DNA of 64,000 nucleotides, from assembly GCA_016718565.1 (NCBI GenBank), contig JADKCZ010000008.1:205099-269098 (forward strand). The letters run 5' to 3'. Below are positions 46,601 to 53,747 of the stretch, piece by piece. Source of the stretch: Anaeromyxobacter sp. GTDB taxonomy: Bacteria > Myxococcota > Myxococcia > Myxococcales > Anaeromyxobacteraceae. The translations under genes and the position numbers were made by a program. The notes beneath the pieces are model-generated. The model saw only the letters and a program-made list of their open reading frames with translations, was not told where the DNA came from and did not search any database. Each line of letters starts with the position of its first letter. Positions within the stretch are counted from its first letter, which is position 1.

Positions 46601-47267
46601 CTTCGCCACCGCCGGCGGCGCCGTCTACTGCTGGGGCAGCAACAGCCTCGGCGAGCTCGGCGACGGCACCACCACCGGGAGCACCGTGCCGGTGCGAGCC
46701 CTGGGCGCGGGGAATGCCCCGGTGAGCGGCGTGGTGGCCCTCTCGGCCGGCTTCCACAGCACCTGCGCCCTCAAGGCCGACGGCACGGTCCTCTGCTGGG
46801 GCGGCGCCATCGGCTCGTCCGCCTCGCCGATCGGGGGGCTGACGGGCGTCACGGCGCTCGCGCAGGGAGAGCTCCGCCCCTGCGCGCTCTCCAGCGACCA
46901 GCTGGTGCGCTGCTGGAGCGGCACCGGGACCCCGGCCGTGGTGGCCGGGCTCACCGGCGTCACCGCCCTCGCGAGCGGCCAGCAGCACAGCTGCGCCGCC
47001 CGGGAGGACGGCTCGGTCTGGTGCTGGGGGACCGGGCTCATGGGGAACGGAAACGTCTCTGAGACGCAGCCCACGCCGCAGCGGGTGGTCGGGCTGAGCG
47101 GCGTCGGCGCCGCGGCGGCCGGCTGGCAGCACACCTGCGCCCTGCGCGCCGCCGGCACCCTGACCTGCTGGGGCGCCAACACCGTGGGGCAGCTCGGCAC
47201 CGGGGACACCGCCCCGAGGACCACGCCGACCGACCTGGCGGATGGCGCCATCTGGATGGGCCCGTGA
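43671..47267 (+). CDS. giant Ig-like/RCC1-repeat lipoprotein
   Basis: 1198 residues. The N-terminus (MGVQTRRLGLAVVLAAALAGC) parallels that of the Rhs protein, including a lipobox. Residues about 33-153 resemble a ZU5-like module (GGASVVVPAGAFEAETTLRI). About five Ig-like domains follow (about 421-873) with the recurring YQWRKDGTPIAGATGPVL and AGDYAVVVTN patterns. The C-terminus (about 876-1193) has about seven RCC1 propeller repeats (HTCAIRADASLACWGEGGQL type, each with a paired Cys). The composition suggests an adhesive surface or outer-membrane protein. The shared promoter block implies co-expression with the Rhs gene. Confidence 0.88.
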   Translation: MGVQTRRLGLAVVLAAALAGCAGTAGTADGTAAIGAAGGTVTEAGGASVVVPAGAFEAETTLRIAKDATGAPALPAGLTAAGDTYVITPHGGSFAQPVEVRIPAPALSLQPNEELKLAKAQPGGEWVILGDSVLAEGVLSAQVSSFSFFVALRGSYPLPVLQAPTFSVTTSLTCVHQPCEAVVGSVIANLSVATNGGQVPRDCQKPVLVVVSRGLRGGAPYSLPRETVSIDGGLATIFGDPGPAGISQEIRISVELACLSGPGRRLGPEQVIRWRPFPAYPALAVAGSPAGLDVVEGLEAQVRAVLLGGAVQLDARGGRPLLPTPANRAIIDWERSDDAGTSWRTIARSYQDEANPTPDPTQSTPWALWGVSHGFIASASDRGALLRVRACYTPPDVPAPPCVTGPITQVNVLQQSALPAFTSVPRSVLVTAGQPATFTATAGGAPAPALRWQTRAANDAGAWSDATGGTGATTGAYTTAALSLADNGRQYRAVATNAAGSVESPAVTASVSDADVAPTITTQPAGLSVTTGSDAAFAVVARGTEALAYQWRKDGTPIAGATGPVLRLSAVGADSAGAYSVLVSNLAGAAASDTAALTVSPGTPALAAPVIVTQPTSIAVGEGSDATFAVGVSGGGLLAFQWSKDGVPIAGATAAALTLPGVTPAHQGNYGVLVTNAAGSATSGSASLEVSPAPAPPDVTPPTITTQPATLVVLPGGGATLAVAVTGAGPLSYQWTHGDSFVVGGTGPVLHLPSVGPADAGDYAVVVTNVFGTAFSDTAQIILVGAPGIITQPADASVVEGSSATFTVAATGAGLGYQWLRNGLVVPGATGPTHTTPATTLAESGALYAVLVYSGAGLVQSQPAVLTVTAPPVVAGPPRATLAAGPQHTCAIRADASLACWGEGGQLGTGDSTRWSTPFTVPLAGAVSAVAAGGAGGCAIHGPGDLSCWGGGSSLAPVLVAGHTGVLAVSVGTSHRCFATAGGAVYCWGSNSLGELGDGTTTGSTVPVRALGAGNAPVSGVVALSAGFHSTCALKADGTVLCWGGAIGSSASPIGGLTGVTALAQGELRPCALSSDQLVRCWSGTGTPAVVAGLTGVTALASGQQHSCAAREDGSVWCWGTGLMGNGNVSETQPTPQRVVGLSGVGAAAAGWQHTCALRAAGTLTCWGANTVGQLGTGDTAPRTTPTDLADGAIWMGP

Positions 47268-47283
47268 ACCAGCACCCGCCCGA

Positions 47284-47313
47284 TTGACGCTCCGGGGGCC
47301 CGCCCCCTACATT
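47284..47313 (+). promoter_or_regulatory. ruvX-mltG promoter
   Basis: TTGACG (47284-47289) and TACATT (47308-47313), spacer 18. The predicted start is 1-3 bases before ATG 47322. Confidence 0.55.
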
Positions 47314-47321
47314 CGCCCGCC

Positions 47322-47735
47322 ATGGGCTACCTCGGCATCGACCTCGGCCGCGCCCGCATCGGGCTGGCCCTCGCCGACGCGGTGCTCCGCACCGCGCGCC
47401 CGCACTCGACCGTCCACCGCCGCAGCGACGCGGTGGACCTCGCGGCCATCGCCGAGGTGGCCCGCGAGTACGAGGTCACCACCGCGGTGCTCGGGCTGCC
47501 GCTCAACATGGACGGGAGCGAGGGAGACTCGGCCCGCTTCGCCCGCGGCTTCGGGGCCAAGCTCGGCGCAGCCCTCGGCGTCCCGGTGGAGCTCCAGGAC
47601 GAGCGGCTCTCCACCTTCGAGGCCGAGGGGCGCCTGAGGGAGCGCGGCGTCAAGGCCAAGGACCAGCGCGCCCTCATCGACGCCGAGGCGGCAGCGGTCA
47701 TCCTGCAGTCCTGGCTGGACGGGAGGACCCAGTGA
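47322..47735 (+). CDS. ruvX: RuvX/YqgF-family Holliday junction resolvase-like nuclease
   Basis: 137 residues, RNase H fold. GIDLGRARIGLALAD, LGLPLNMDGSEG, DERLST and IDAEAAAVILQSWL carry the acidic active-site residues. YqgF proteins act in 16S rRNA 5'-end maturation or junction resolution. It overlaps mltG by GTGA, a common gene pair in bacteria. Confidence 0.95.
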   Translation: MGYLGIDLGRARIGLALADAVLRTARPHSTVHRRSDAVDLAAIAEVAREYEVTTAVLGLPLNMDGSEGDSARFARGFGAKLGAALGVPVELQDERLSTFEAEGRLRERGVKAKDQRALIDAEAAAVILQSWLDGRTQ

Positions 47736-48778
47736 AGCGGCTCCTGCGGGTGGGCGCCGTGCTCCTGCTCGCCGCGCTGGCCGCCGCCGCCGCCTTCGCC
47801 TGGGTGGCCTGGCGCGAGCTGGAGGCCTTCCGCACCACCCCGCACGGCGCCACCGAGGAGGTGGTGGTGGAGATCGCCCCGGGCAGCTCGCCGCGGGCGG
47901 TGGTGCGGGCCCTGGCGCGGGCCGGGGTGCTGGCCGACGACGAGCTGGCCTGGCGCTACGTGCGCTGGGTGAAGAAGGAGCCGCGCCCCTTCAAGGCCGG
48001 CGAGTACGCCTTCGCCGGCCTGCTCACGCCCGACCAGGCGCTGGAGCGGGTTTACCGCGGGGAGATCCGGCTCTACCGCTTCACCGTGCCGGAGGGGCTG
48101 CGCGCCGAGGAGATCGCCGAGGTGGTGGCGCGGAGCGGCCTGGCCACCGCCGAGGACTTCCTGCTGCTGGCGCGCGACCCGGCCGTGGCGCGCGCCGCCG
48201 GGGTGCCGTTCGACTCGCTGGAGGGCTACCTCTTCCCCGACACCTACGCCTTCGCCAAGGGGGTGACCGCCCGCCAGATCGTGGACGCCATGCTGCGGCG
48301 CTTCCGCGAGGCCTGGACGGCGGCCGAGGCGGGCCGCGGCCCCGGCGTCACGCTCGACGAGGCCCAGGCGGTCACGCTGGCCTCCATCGTCGAGAAGGAG
48401 ACCGGCCAGGTGGCGGAGCGGCCCCGCATCGCCTGCGTCTTCCACAACCGGCTGGCGCGCGGCATGCGCCTGCAGACCGACCCCACCGTGATGTACGCCA
48501 CCTTCCTGCGCACCGGCCGCTGGTCGAAGAACATCAGCCGCGCCGACCTGCTGGCGGCGCACCCGTACAACACGTACACCGCCGCCGGCCTGCCGCCCGG
48601 CCCCATCGCCAGCCCGGGCGCCGCCGCCCTGGCGGCCGCCCTGGCCCCGGCCACCTGCGCCGACCTCTTCTTCGTCTCGCGCAACGACGGCACCCACGTC
48701 TTCTGCCCGGACCTGGCCTGCCACGAGGCGGCGGTGCGGCAGTGGCAGGTGGAGTTCTTCCGGCGCAAGCGCCCCTGA
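47732..48778 (+). CDS. mltG: endolytic murein transglycosylase
   Basis: 348 residues. One N-terminal membrane helix (about 5-27), a LysM-like segment (about 40-115) and the YceG catalytic domain. ASIVEKET holds the catalytic Glu (E221), followed by MRLQTDPTVMY and YNTYTAAGLPPGPIASPG. MltG cuts nascent glycan strands and sets their length at the inner membrane. Confidence 0.96.
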   Translation: MKRLLRVGAVLLLAALAAAAAFAWVAWRELEAFRTTPHGATEEVVVEIAPGSSPRAVVRALARAGVLADDELAWRYVRWVKKEPRPFKAGEYAFAGLLTPDQALERVYRGEIRLYRFTVPEGLRAEEIAEVVARSGLATAEDFLLLARDPAVARAAGVPFDSLEGYLFPDTYAFAKGVTARQIVDAMLRRFREAWTAAEAGRGPGVTLDEAQAVTLASIVEKETGQVAERPRIACVFHNRLARGMRLQTDPTVMYATFLRTGRWSKNISRADLLAAHPYNTYTAAGLPPGPIASPGAAALAAALAPATCADLFFVSRNDGTHVFCPDLACHEAAVRQWQVEFFRRKRP

Positions 48779-48884
48779 GCGGGGCCGCGGTGGCCACTGC
48801 GGCGGCCACCCCACCGAGCGCGCGCCTTAGTGACTGTAGGACGCGCGCGCACATCGTGAATTTCGGTTCGCCCCGCGCGCATGG

Positions 48885-48890
48885 TACCTT
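48885..48890 (+). promoter_or_regulatory. -10 element of the M23 peptidase gene
   Basis: TACCTT ends 8 bases before ATG 48899. This supports that ATG over the in-frame ATG at 48881, which would lie upstream of the transcription start. Confidence 0.4.
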
Positions 48891-48898
48891 CCGCGGCG

Positions 48899-50191
48899 AT
48901 GGACCGCCCCGACGACGCCCCGCGCCGCCGCCGCGGCCCGCTCCTCCTCCTCGGCGCCTCGGCCCTGGTGGTCGGCGCCGGCCTCGCGACCTGGCTGGCT
49001 GTCCGCTCCGCCGCGCCCACCGCCCTGCCCGCGGCCCTGGCCCAGGCCGAGGCGCCCGCCGCCGCGCCGCCCGCCCCCCCTCCCCCGCCGCCGCCCGAGC
49101 GGTTCGAGTCGATGACGGCCCGGCTCGGCCGCGACCAGACGCTCGGCCAGGTGCTCCCCACGATGGGCCTCTCCTCGGCCGAGGCGCTCGCCGTGGTGGC
49201 CGCGCTCCAGCCGGTCTTCCCCTGCCGCAAGGCCCGCGTCGGCGACCAGCTGGTGGTGGAGCGGCGGGCCGGCGAGCAGGCGCTGCACCGCTTCAGCTTG
49301 CGCCAGGGGCGCGCCGACGAGTGGCTCGTCACCCGCGGGGCCGACGGCACGCTCACCGCCGCCAAGCGGCCGGTGGTCCTGGAGACCAGCGTGGCCCGGG
49401 TGGCCGTCACGGTGCAGGGCTCGCTCTACGAGTCGATCGACCGGTCCGACGAGGATCCGGTGCTGGCGGTGCTGGCCTCCGACGTGCTGGCCTGGGACGT
49501 CGACTTCTACCGCGACGTGCGCGGCGGCGACCGCATGACCGTGCTGGTGGAGAAGGTCTCCGCCGACGGCCAGCTGCTGCGCTACGGCGAGATCCTGGCC
49601 ATCGAGTACCAGGGGCCGGCGGCCGGGCGGAAGCGGCTCTTCCGCTGGACCGCGCCCGACGGCCAGGCCAGCTACTTCGACGACGAGGGGCAGAGCGCCA
49701 AGCGCGGCTTCCTCAAGACCCCGCTCAAGTTCGCCCGCCTCACCTCCGGCTTCGGCAACCGCCGCCACCCGCTGCTCGGCTACCAGCGCGCCCACACCGG
49801 CGTGGACTACGGCGCGCCGGTCGGCACCCCGGTCTGGGCGGTGGGCGACGGGGTGGTGCGCCAGGCCGGGTGGAACGGCGGCTGCGGCAAGTCGGTGACG
49901 GTGCGCCACCGCAACGGCTACGAGACCCTCTACTGCCACCTCTCCAGCGTGGCGGTGGCGGCCGGCAGCGCGGTGTCGCAGAAGCAGGTGCTCGGCGCGG
50001 TGGGCAACACCGGCCTCTCCACCGGGCCGCACCTGCACTACGCGGTGCTGCGCGGCGGGTCGTACGTCAACCCGCTGCAGCTCAAGGTGCCGCGCGACGC
50101 CCCGGTGAAGGCCGCCTGGATGGAGGGCTTCCGCGCCGAGATCGCGCCGCTGAGGACGAGGCTGGACGGGGAGCCGGTGGCGAGTCGTTGA
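48899..50191 (+). CDS. M23 (LytM-type) zinc metallopeptidase, membrane-anchored
   Basis: 430 residues from ATG 48899. One N-terminal membrane helix (about 14-34), a Pro-rich linker, an OapA/LysM-like substrate-gating region (about 70-270) and an M23 peptidase domain (about 275-395). The zinc site is complete: H299, D303 and the HLH at 378-380. It is built like ShyA/MepM-type endopeptidases that cleave peptidoglycan cross-links. A run of palindromic repeats begins 2 bases after its stop. Confidence 0.93.
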   Translation: MDRPDDAPRRRRGPLLLLGASALVVGAGLATWLAVRSAAPTALPAALAQAEAPAAAPPAPPPPPPPERFESMTARLGRDQTLGQVLPTMGLSSAEALAVVAALQPVFPCRKARVGDQLVVERRAGEQALHRFSLRQGRADEWLVTRGADGTLTAAKRPVVLETSVARVAVTVQGSLYESIDRSDEDPVLAVLASDVLAWDVDFYRDVRGGDRMTVLVEKVSADGQLLRYGEILAIEYQGPAAGRKRLFRWTAPDGQASYFDDEGQSAKRGFLKTPLKFARLTSGFGNRRHPLLGYQRAHTGVDYGAPVGTPVWAVGDGVVRQAGWNGGCGKSVTVRHRNGYETLYCHLSSVAVAAGSAVSQKQVLGAVGNTGLSTGPHLHYAVLRGGSYVNPLQLKVPRDAPVKAAWMEGFRAEIAPLRTRLDGEPVASR

Positions 50192-50193
50192 CC

Positions 50194-50298
50194 CGAGCCG
50201 GCTCTGCCGGCGAGCCAACCGAGCCGGCTCTGCCGGCGAGTGCCTTTCCCGAGCCGGCTTGCCGGCGAGGCTTCACCCCGAGCCGGCTTGCCGGCGAG
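50194..50298 (+). repeat. four direct copies of a 20-21-bp palindromic repeat
   Basis: CGAGCCGGCTCTGCCGGCGAG at 50194-50214 and 50220-50240, and shorter CGAGCCGGCTTGCCGGCGAG versions at 50250-50269 and 50279-50298. Each unit is itself a near-palindrome (GCCGGC). Spacers are 5-10 bases. Confidence 0.9.
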
Positions 50299-50332
50299 GC
50301 TTGACTGTCCCTAGCGTCCCCCAAAGCAAACC

Positions 50333-50358
50333 GGGCGCCCCCTGTGAAGGGAGCGCCC
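50333..50358 (+). terminator. hairpin terminator between convergent genes
   Basis: GGGCGCCCCC (50333-50342) pairs with GGGAGCGCCC (50349-50358) with a single mismatch and a 6-base loop, followed by the pyrimidine-rich TCTCGTTCTTCTC. It serves the M23 gene and possibly, in reverse, the helicase gene. Confidence 0.7.
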
Positions 50359-50375
50359 GTCTCGTTCTTCTCGGG

Positions 50376-50451
50376 TCGCCGGCTGCGCCGGCTCCGTGAA
50401 GCACTCGCCGGCAGAGCCGGCTCGGGTTTACTCGCCGGCTGCGCCGGCTCG
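50376..50451 (-). repeat. three inverted-orientation copies of the palindromic repeat
   Basis: Units at about 50376-50396, 50404-50424 and 50431-50451 are the reverse complement of those at 50194-50298, with GCGCC or CAGAG centres. They lie on the other side of the terminator and end 3 bases before the helicase stop codon. Confidence 0.85.
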
Positions 50452-50453
50452 GA

Positions 50454-52574
50454 TCAACGCCTCCGCCGCCTGGCCTTCTCCGCCAGCAGCGGCTTCTCGC
50501 CCACCACCTTGCCGTTGAGCGCGTTCACCACGCCCTCGAGCACCTCGGGCTTGACCTCCAGGAACACGTGGCTGCGGCGCAGCTCGATCACCAGCAGCTC
50601 GGTGCCGGGGGCGTTGGCCTCCACCAGGGCGCGGACCTTGGCCTCGTCGGCCCCATCCACCTCGCCGTAGGAGACGAAGACCCGACCGCGGGACGGGCGG
50701 GCCTCCCCGCGGGGCTCGCGCCCGCCGCCGTCGCGCCCGGAGAACTCGCGCTCGGCGGCGACCTCCAGGCTGGGGGTGGTCTCGTCGCGGGTGCCCTCGT
50801 CCAGCGTGGCGTCCACCTCGATGGTCGGGATGGAGGCCGGGGTCTCCTCGCCGGCGTCGCGGCCCAGCTGGACCTCGCGCACCGGGCGCCGCTCGCGCGG
50901 CGGCCTGGGCGGCCGCGGCGGCGCCTCGCTCGGCGCGGGCGCCGGGCCGGAGGCGGTCACCTCGCCGGCCGGGGCCGGGGCGTCGGCCGCCGGGGCCTCG
51001 CGCGGCGGGCGCTCGGGGCGCTCGGCGCGCTCGGGCCGGGGGCCGCGGTCGGGGCGCTCGCCCCGCTCGCCGCGGTCGCGCCGCGGGCCACGCCCCTCGC
51101 GCGGCCGGTCGCCGCGCTCGGCGCGCTCGCTGGCGCGCTCGCGGTCCTTGACGAAGCCGGCCTCCTGCCGCTCCTTGCGCTCGTGCTCCTGCCGCTTGTG
51201 CTCCGCCTTCTGCACGTCCGTCATCTTCTCGATGCGGTGGTGCGTGAAGAAGTACTTGAGGGCGAAGGCGGTCAGGTAGTCACCGTCGGGGCGGACCTTG
51301 AGCTGCTGCGCCAGCGGGATGTAGGCCTCGAAGATGGAGGCGCTCATGGCCTCCTTCAGCTCGGCCACGTGGCGCTCGGTCCAGCGGTGCTTGGCCTCGT
51401 CCGGCGTGGGGAGCTTGCGCTCCTCGAAGACCACGTTGAACTTCTTCTGCAGGGCCGAGAGGGTCATGATCTCGGCGCCGGACACCAGGGAGAGGCTGGT
51501 GCCCTTCTTGCCGATGCGGCCGGTGCGCCCCACCCGGTGCATGAAGACCGAGGGGTCCTCCGGCAGCGAGTAGTTCACCACGTGGGACAGGTCGGAGATG
51601 TCGATGCCCCGCGCCGCGATGTCGGTGGCCACCATGAAGCGGACCTCGCCGCGCTTCACCTTGGCCATGACCCGCTCGCGCTCCTTCTGCGGCAGCTCGC
51701 CGTTGAGCAGCTCGGCGTCGTAGCCGTTGCGGTTGAGCACCGCCGTCACCAGGCCGGTGTCGCTCCGCGTGTTGCAGAAGACGATGGCCGACTCCGGCTC
51801 CTCCTGCTCGATCATGTAGAGCAGGTTGCGCGGCTTCGGGTAGGCGTCCACCGTGTGGTAGAGCACGTTGTGGATGTTGTCGACCTTGTACTCGTCGCCG
51901 GAGAGCAGGATGGTCTCGGGCGTGGTCAGGTACTGCTTGATGATCTGCTCGATGTCGGCCGGGACGGTGGCCGAGAAGAGCAGCTGCTGGCAGTCCTGGG
52001 GCAAGTGGTCGAGGATGCGCGTCACCTCCTCGAAGAAGCCCATGTTGAGCATCTCGTCCGCCTCGTCGAGGCAGGACACCAGGCACTCGTCGAGCACCAG
52101 GGTCTTGCGCCGCAGGTGGTCGTAGATGCGCCCGGGGGTGCCCACCACGATCTCGGCGCCCGCCTTGAGCTTGTCGAGCTGGTCGCCCATCGAGGCGCCG
52201 CCGTAGATGGTCACCACCGTGAGGTCGCGGTGCTTGGCCAGCTCGGCGAACTCCTCCGCCACCTGGATGGCCAGCTCGCGGGTGGGGCACATCACCAGCG
52301 CCGAGGGCTTGCGGCGCCCGTCGGGGATGCGCTCCAGCGTGGGGATGGCGAAGGCGGCCGTCTTGCCGGTGCCGGTCTTCGACCGGACGATGACGTCCTT
52401 GCCGTCGCGCACCGGGCGGAAGGTGCGGGCCTGCACCGGGGTGGGCGTGAGGTACCCCTTCTCCGCGATGGCCCTGCGGAGCGCCTCCGACAGGTTCATC
52501 TCGTCGAAGGTCATCTCTGCGACGTAGTCCGACGAAGCCAGGGCCGTGGGCCCGGGCAGCTGCTCGTTCTCCAT
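50454..52574 (-). CDS. DEAD-box ATP-dependent RNA helicase (DeaD/CsdA type)
   Basis: 706 residues from ATG 52574; the frame is open for another 34 codons upstream, but those lie in the hairpin-rich leader. Motifs: SKTGTGKT, CPTRELA, GTPGR, DEAD, SAT, ARGID and HRVGRTGR. A dimerisation-like region (about 410-470) follows. Next is a charged Arg/Glu/Pro-rich linker (about 480-620) with RGERGERPDRGPRPERAERP-type repeats. A DbpA-type RNA-binding domain closes the protein (about 625-700; GRVFVSYGEVDGADEAKVR). Members unwind rRNA and mRNA structures in ribosome assembly and cold adaptation. Confidence 0.94.
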   Translation of the reverse strand: MENEQLPGPTALASSDYVAEMTFDEMNLSEALRRAIAEKGYLTPTPVQARTFRPVRDGKDVIVRSKTGTGKTAAFAIPTLERIPDGRRKPSALVMCPTRELAIQVAEEFAELAKHRDLTVVTIYGGASMGDQLDKLKAGAEIVVGTPGRIYDHLRRKTLVLDECLVSCLDEADEMLNMGFFEEVTRILDHLPQDCQQLLFSATVPADIEQIIKQYLTTPETILLSGDEYKVDNIHNVLYHTVDAYPKPRNLLYMIEQEEPESAIVFCNTRSDTGLVTAVLNRNGYDAELLNGELPQKERERVMAKVKRGEVRFMVATDIAARGIDISDLSHVVNYSLPEDPSVFMHRVGRTGRIGKKGTSLSLVSGAEIMTLSALQKKFNVVFEERKLPTPDEAKHRWTERHVAELKEAMSASIFEAYIPLAQQLKVRPDGDYLTAFALKYFFTHHRIEKMTDVQKAEHKRQEHERKERQEAGFVKDRERASERAERGDRPREGRGPRRDRGERGERPDRGPRPERAERPERPPREAPAADAPAPAGEVTASGPAPAPSEAPPRPPRPPRERRPVREVQLGRDAGEETPASIPTIEVDATLDEGTRDETTPSLEVAAEREFSGRDGGGREPRGEARPSRGRVFVSYGEVDGADEAKVRALVEANAPGTELLVIELRRSHVFLEVKPEVLEGVVNALNGKVVGEKPLLAEKARRRRR

Positions 52575-52626
52575 GTCACCACTCGTTCCGTGAGTGGCGC
52601 ATGGCGGCTTCGCCGTTCCGCGTGAG

Positions 52627-52710
52627 CCCCGGTCCGCCTGGGACCGGGGGCCACGCCGTGCCGCGAGGCACACCATGCGCCGGTGGTCCTCCCGCGGCTT
52701 GCACGGGAGG
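52627..52710 (-). promoter_or_regulatory. structured 5' leader of the helicase gene (three hairpins)
   Basis: Read on the minus strand, three hairpins follow each other: 52704-52710 with 52688-52694 (7 bp, 9-base loop), 52667-52671 with 52658-52662 (5 bp, 4-base loop) and 52641-52649 with 52627-52635 (perfect 9 bp, 5-base loop). An AT-rich TATA block at 52719-52726 is the likely -10 region for this strand, giving a leader of about 130 bases. Confidence 0.55.
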
Positions 52711-52725
52711 CGGCAGCCTTATATC
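52699..52725 (+). promoter_or_regulatory. candidate rpoH promoter
   Basis: TTGCAC (52699-52704) and TATATC (52720-52725) with a short 15-base spacer. The same AT-rich island could serve the divergent helicase gene. The leader to ATG 52776 is about 45 bases. Confidence 0.35.
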
Positions 52726-52775
52726 ACATCCCCAGGTGGCCAGAATTCCCCGGCCCGGCCTCACCCCCACCACCG

Positions 52776-53747
52776 ATGCCGCACGACCCAGACGACGAGG
52801 CCCTGGCCGCCGAGGCACCGGCCGCTCCCGTGCCCGCCCCGGCGCGCGACGCCGGGCTGGCGCGCTACGACCCGCTGCGGGCCTACATGGCCGAGGTGGC
52901 GCGCCACCCGGTGCTCTCCCGCGAGGAGGAGCACGAGCTGGCCCTGCACTACCGCGACACCGGCGACGTGCAGGCCGCCTACCGCCTGGTGGCCTCCAAC
53001 CTGCGCCTGGTGGTGAAGATCGCCCACGAGTACCGGCGCACCGCCTTCCAGCTCCTCGACCTCATCCAGGAGGGCAACCTCGGGCTGATGCAGGCGGTGA
53101 AGAAGTACGACCCGATGAAGGGGGTCAAGCTCTCCTCCTACGCCGCCTGGTGGATCCGCGCCTACATCATCCGCTTCGTCATGGAGAACTGGCGGCTGGT
53201 GAAGCTCGGCACCACCCAGGCGCAGCGCAAGCTCTTCTTCAACCTCTCCAAGGAGCGGGAGAAGCTGCTGGCGCGCGGCATCGACCCCACCCCGCAGCTG
53301 CTGGCGCGCAACCTGGACGTCGAGGTGAAGGAGATCGACGAGATGACCGCCCGCATGGCGGCCGACGACCTCTCGCTCGACGCCCCGGCCCGGGTGGGCG
53401 ACGAGGAGGGCGGCCCCTCCCGGCTGGAGCGGGTGGCCGCCAGCCGGGCCACCCCGGCCGACGTGGCGCTGGGCGACCAGGAGCTCAAGCTCCTCTTCCG
53501 GGAGCAGCTGGCCGCCTTCGCCGCCACCCTCACCGACGAGAAGGAGCGCTACATCTTCGAGCACCGCCTCCTGCCGCCAGAGGGAGTCGAGCCGCTCACC
53601 CTCCAGGTGATCGGCGACCGCTACCGGCTGACCAGGGAGCGAGCCCGGCAGATCGAGGCCAAGCTGACGGGGCGGCTGCGCCAGCACCTCAAGGCGGCGA
53701 TCCCGGACTTCGAGCTGCTCGGGCCGCCGGGCGATCCGGAGGACTGA
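52776..53747 (+). CDS. rpoH: RNA polymerase sigma factor, RpoH (sigma-32) family
   Basis: 323 residues from ATG 52776. Region 1.2/2 (YDPLRAYMAEVARHPVLSREEE, LRLVVKIAHEYRR, DLIQEGNLGLMQAVKKYDP, YAAWWIRAYI) is followed by the RpoH-box-like QRKLFFNLSKEREKL that separates heat-shock sigma factors from RpoD and RpoS. Region 4 ends with the helix-turn-helix VIGDRYRLTRERARQIEAK. It is expected to direct heat-shock transcription; myxobacteria often have several such paralogues. Confidence 0.93.
   Translation: MPHDPDDEALAAEAPAAPVPAPARDAGLARYDPLRAYMAEVARHPVLSREEEHELALHYRDTGDVQAAYRLVASNLRLVVKIAHEYRRTAFQLLDLIQEGNLGLMQAVKKYDPMKGVKLSSYAAWWIRAYIIRFVMENWRLVKLGTTQAQRKLFFNLSKEREKLLARGIDPTPQLLARNLDVEVKEIDEMTARMAADDLSLDAPARVGDEEGGPSRLERVAASRATPADVALGDQELKLLFREQLAAFAATLTDEKERYIFEHRLLPPEGVEPLTLQVIGDRYRLTRERARQIEAKLTGRLRQHLKAAIPDFELLGPPGDPED

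Noticed and set aside
41124..47132. 2002-codon open frame antisense to the Rhs and Ig/RCC1 genes
   Set aside because: Low-complexity Arg/Gly/His/Pro composition and no domains; it is the by-product of GC-rich third positions of the real plus-strand genes.
50194..50451. Possible CRISPR array
   Set aside because: Units are only 20-21 bp palindromes with 5-10-base spacers, change orientation at a terminator, and no cas genes are near.
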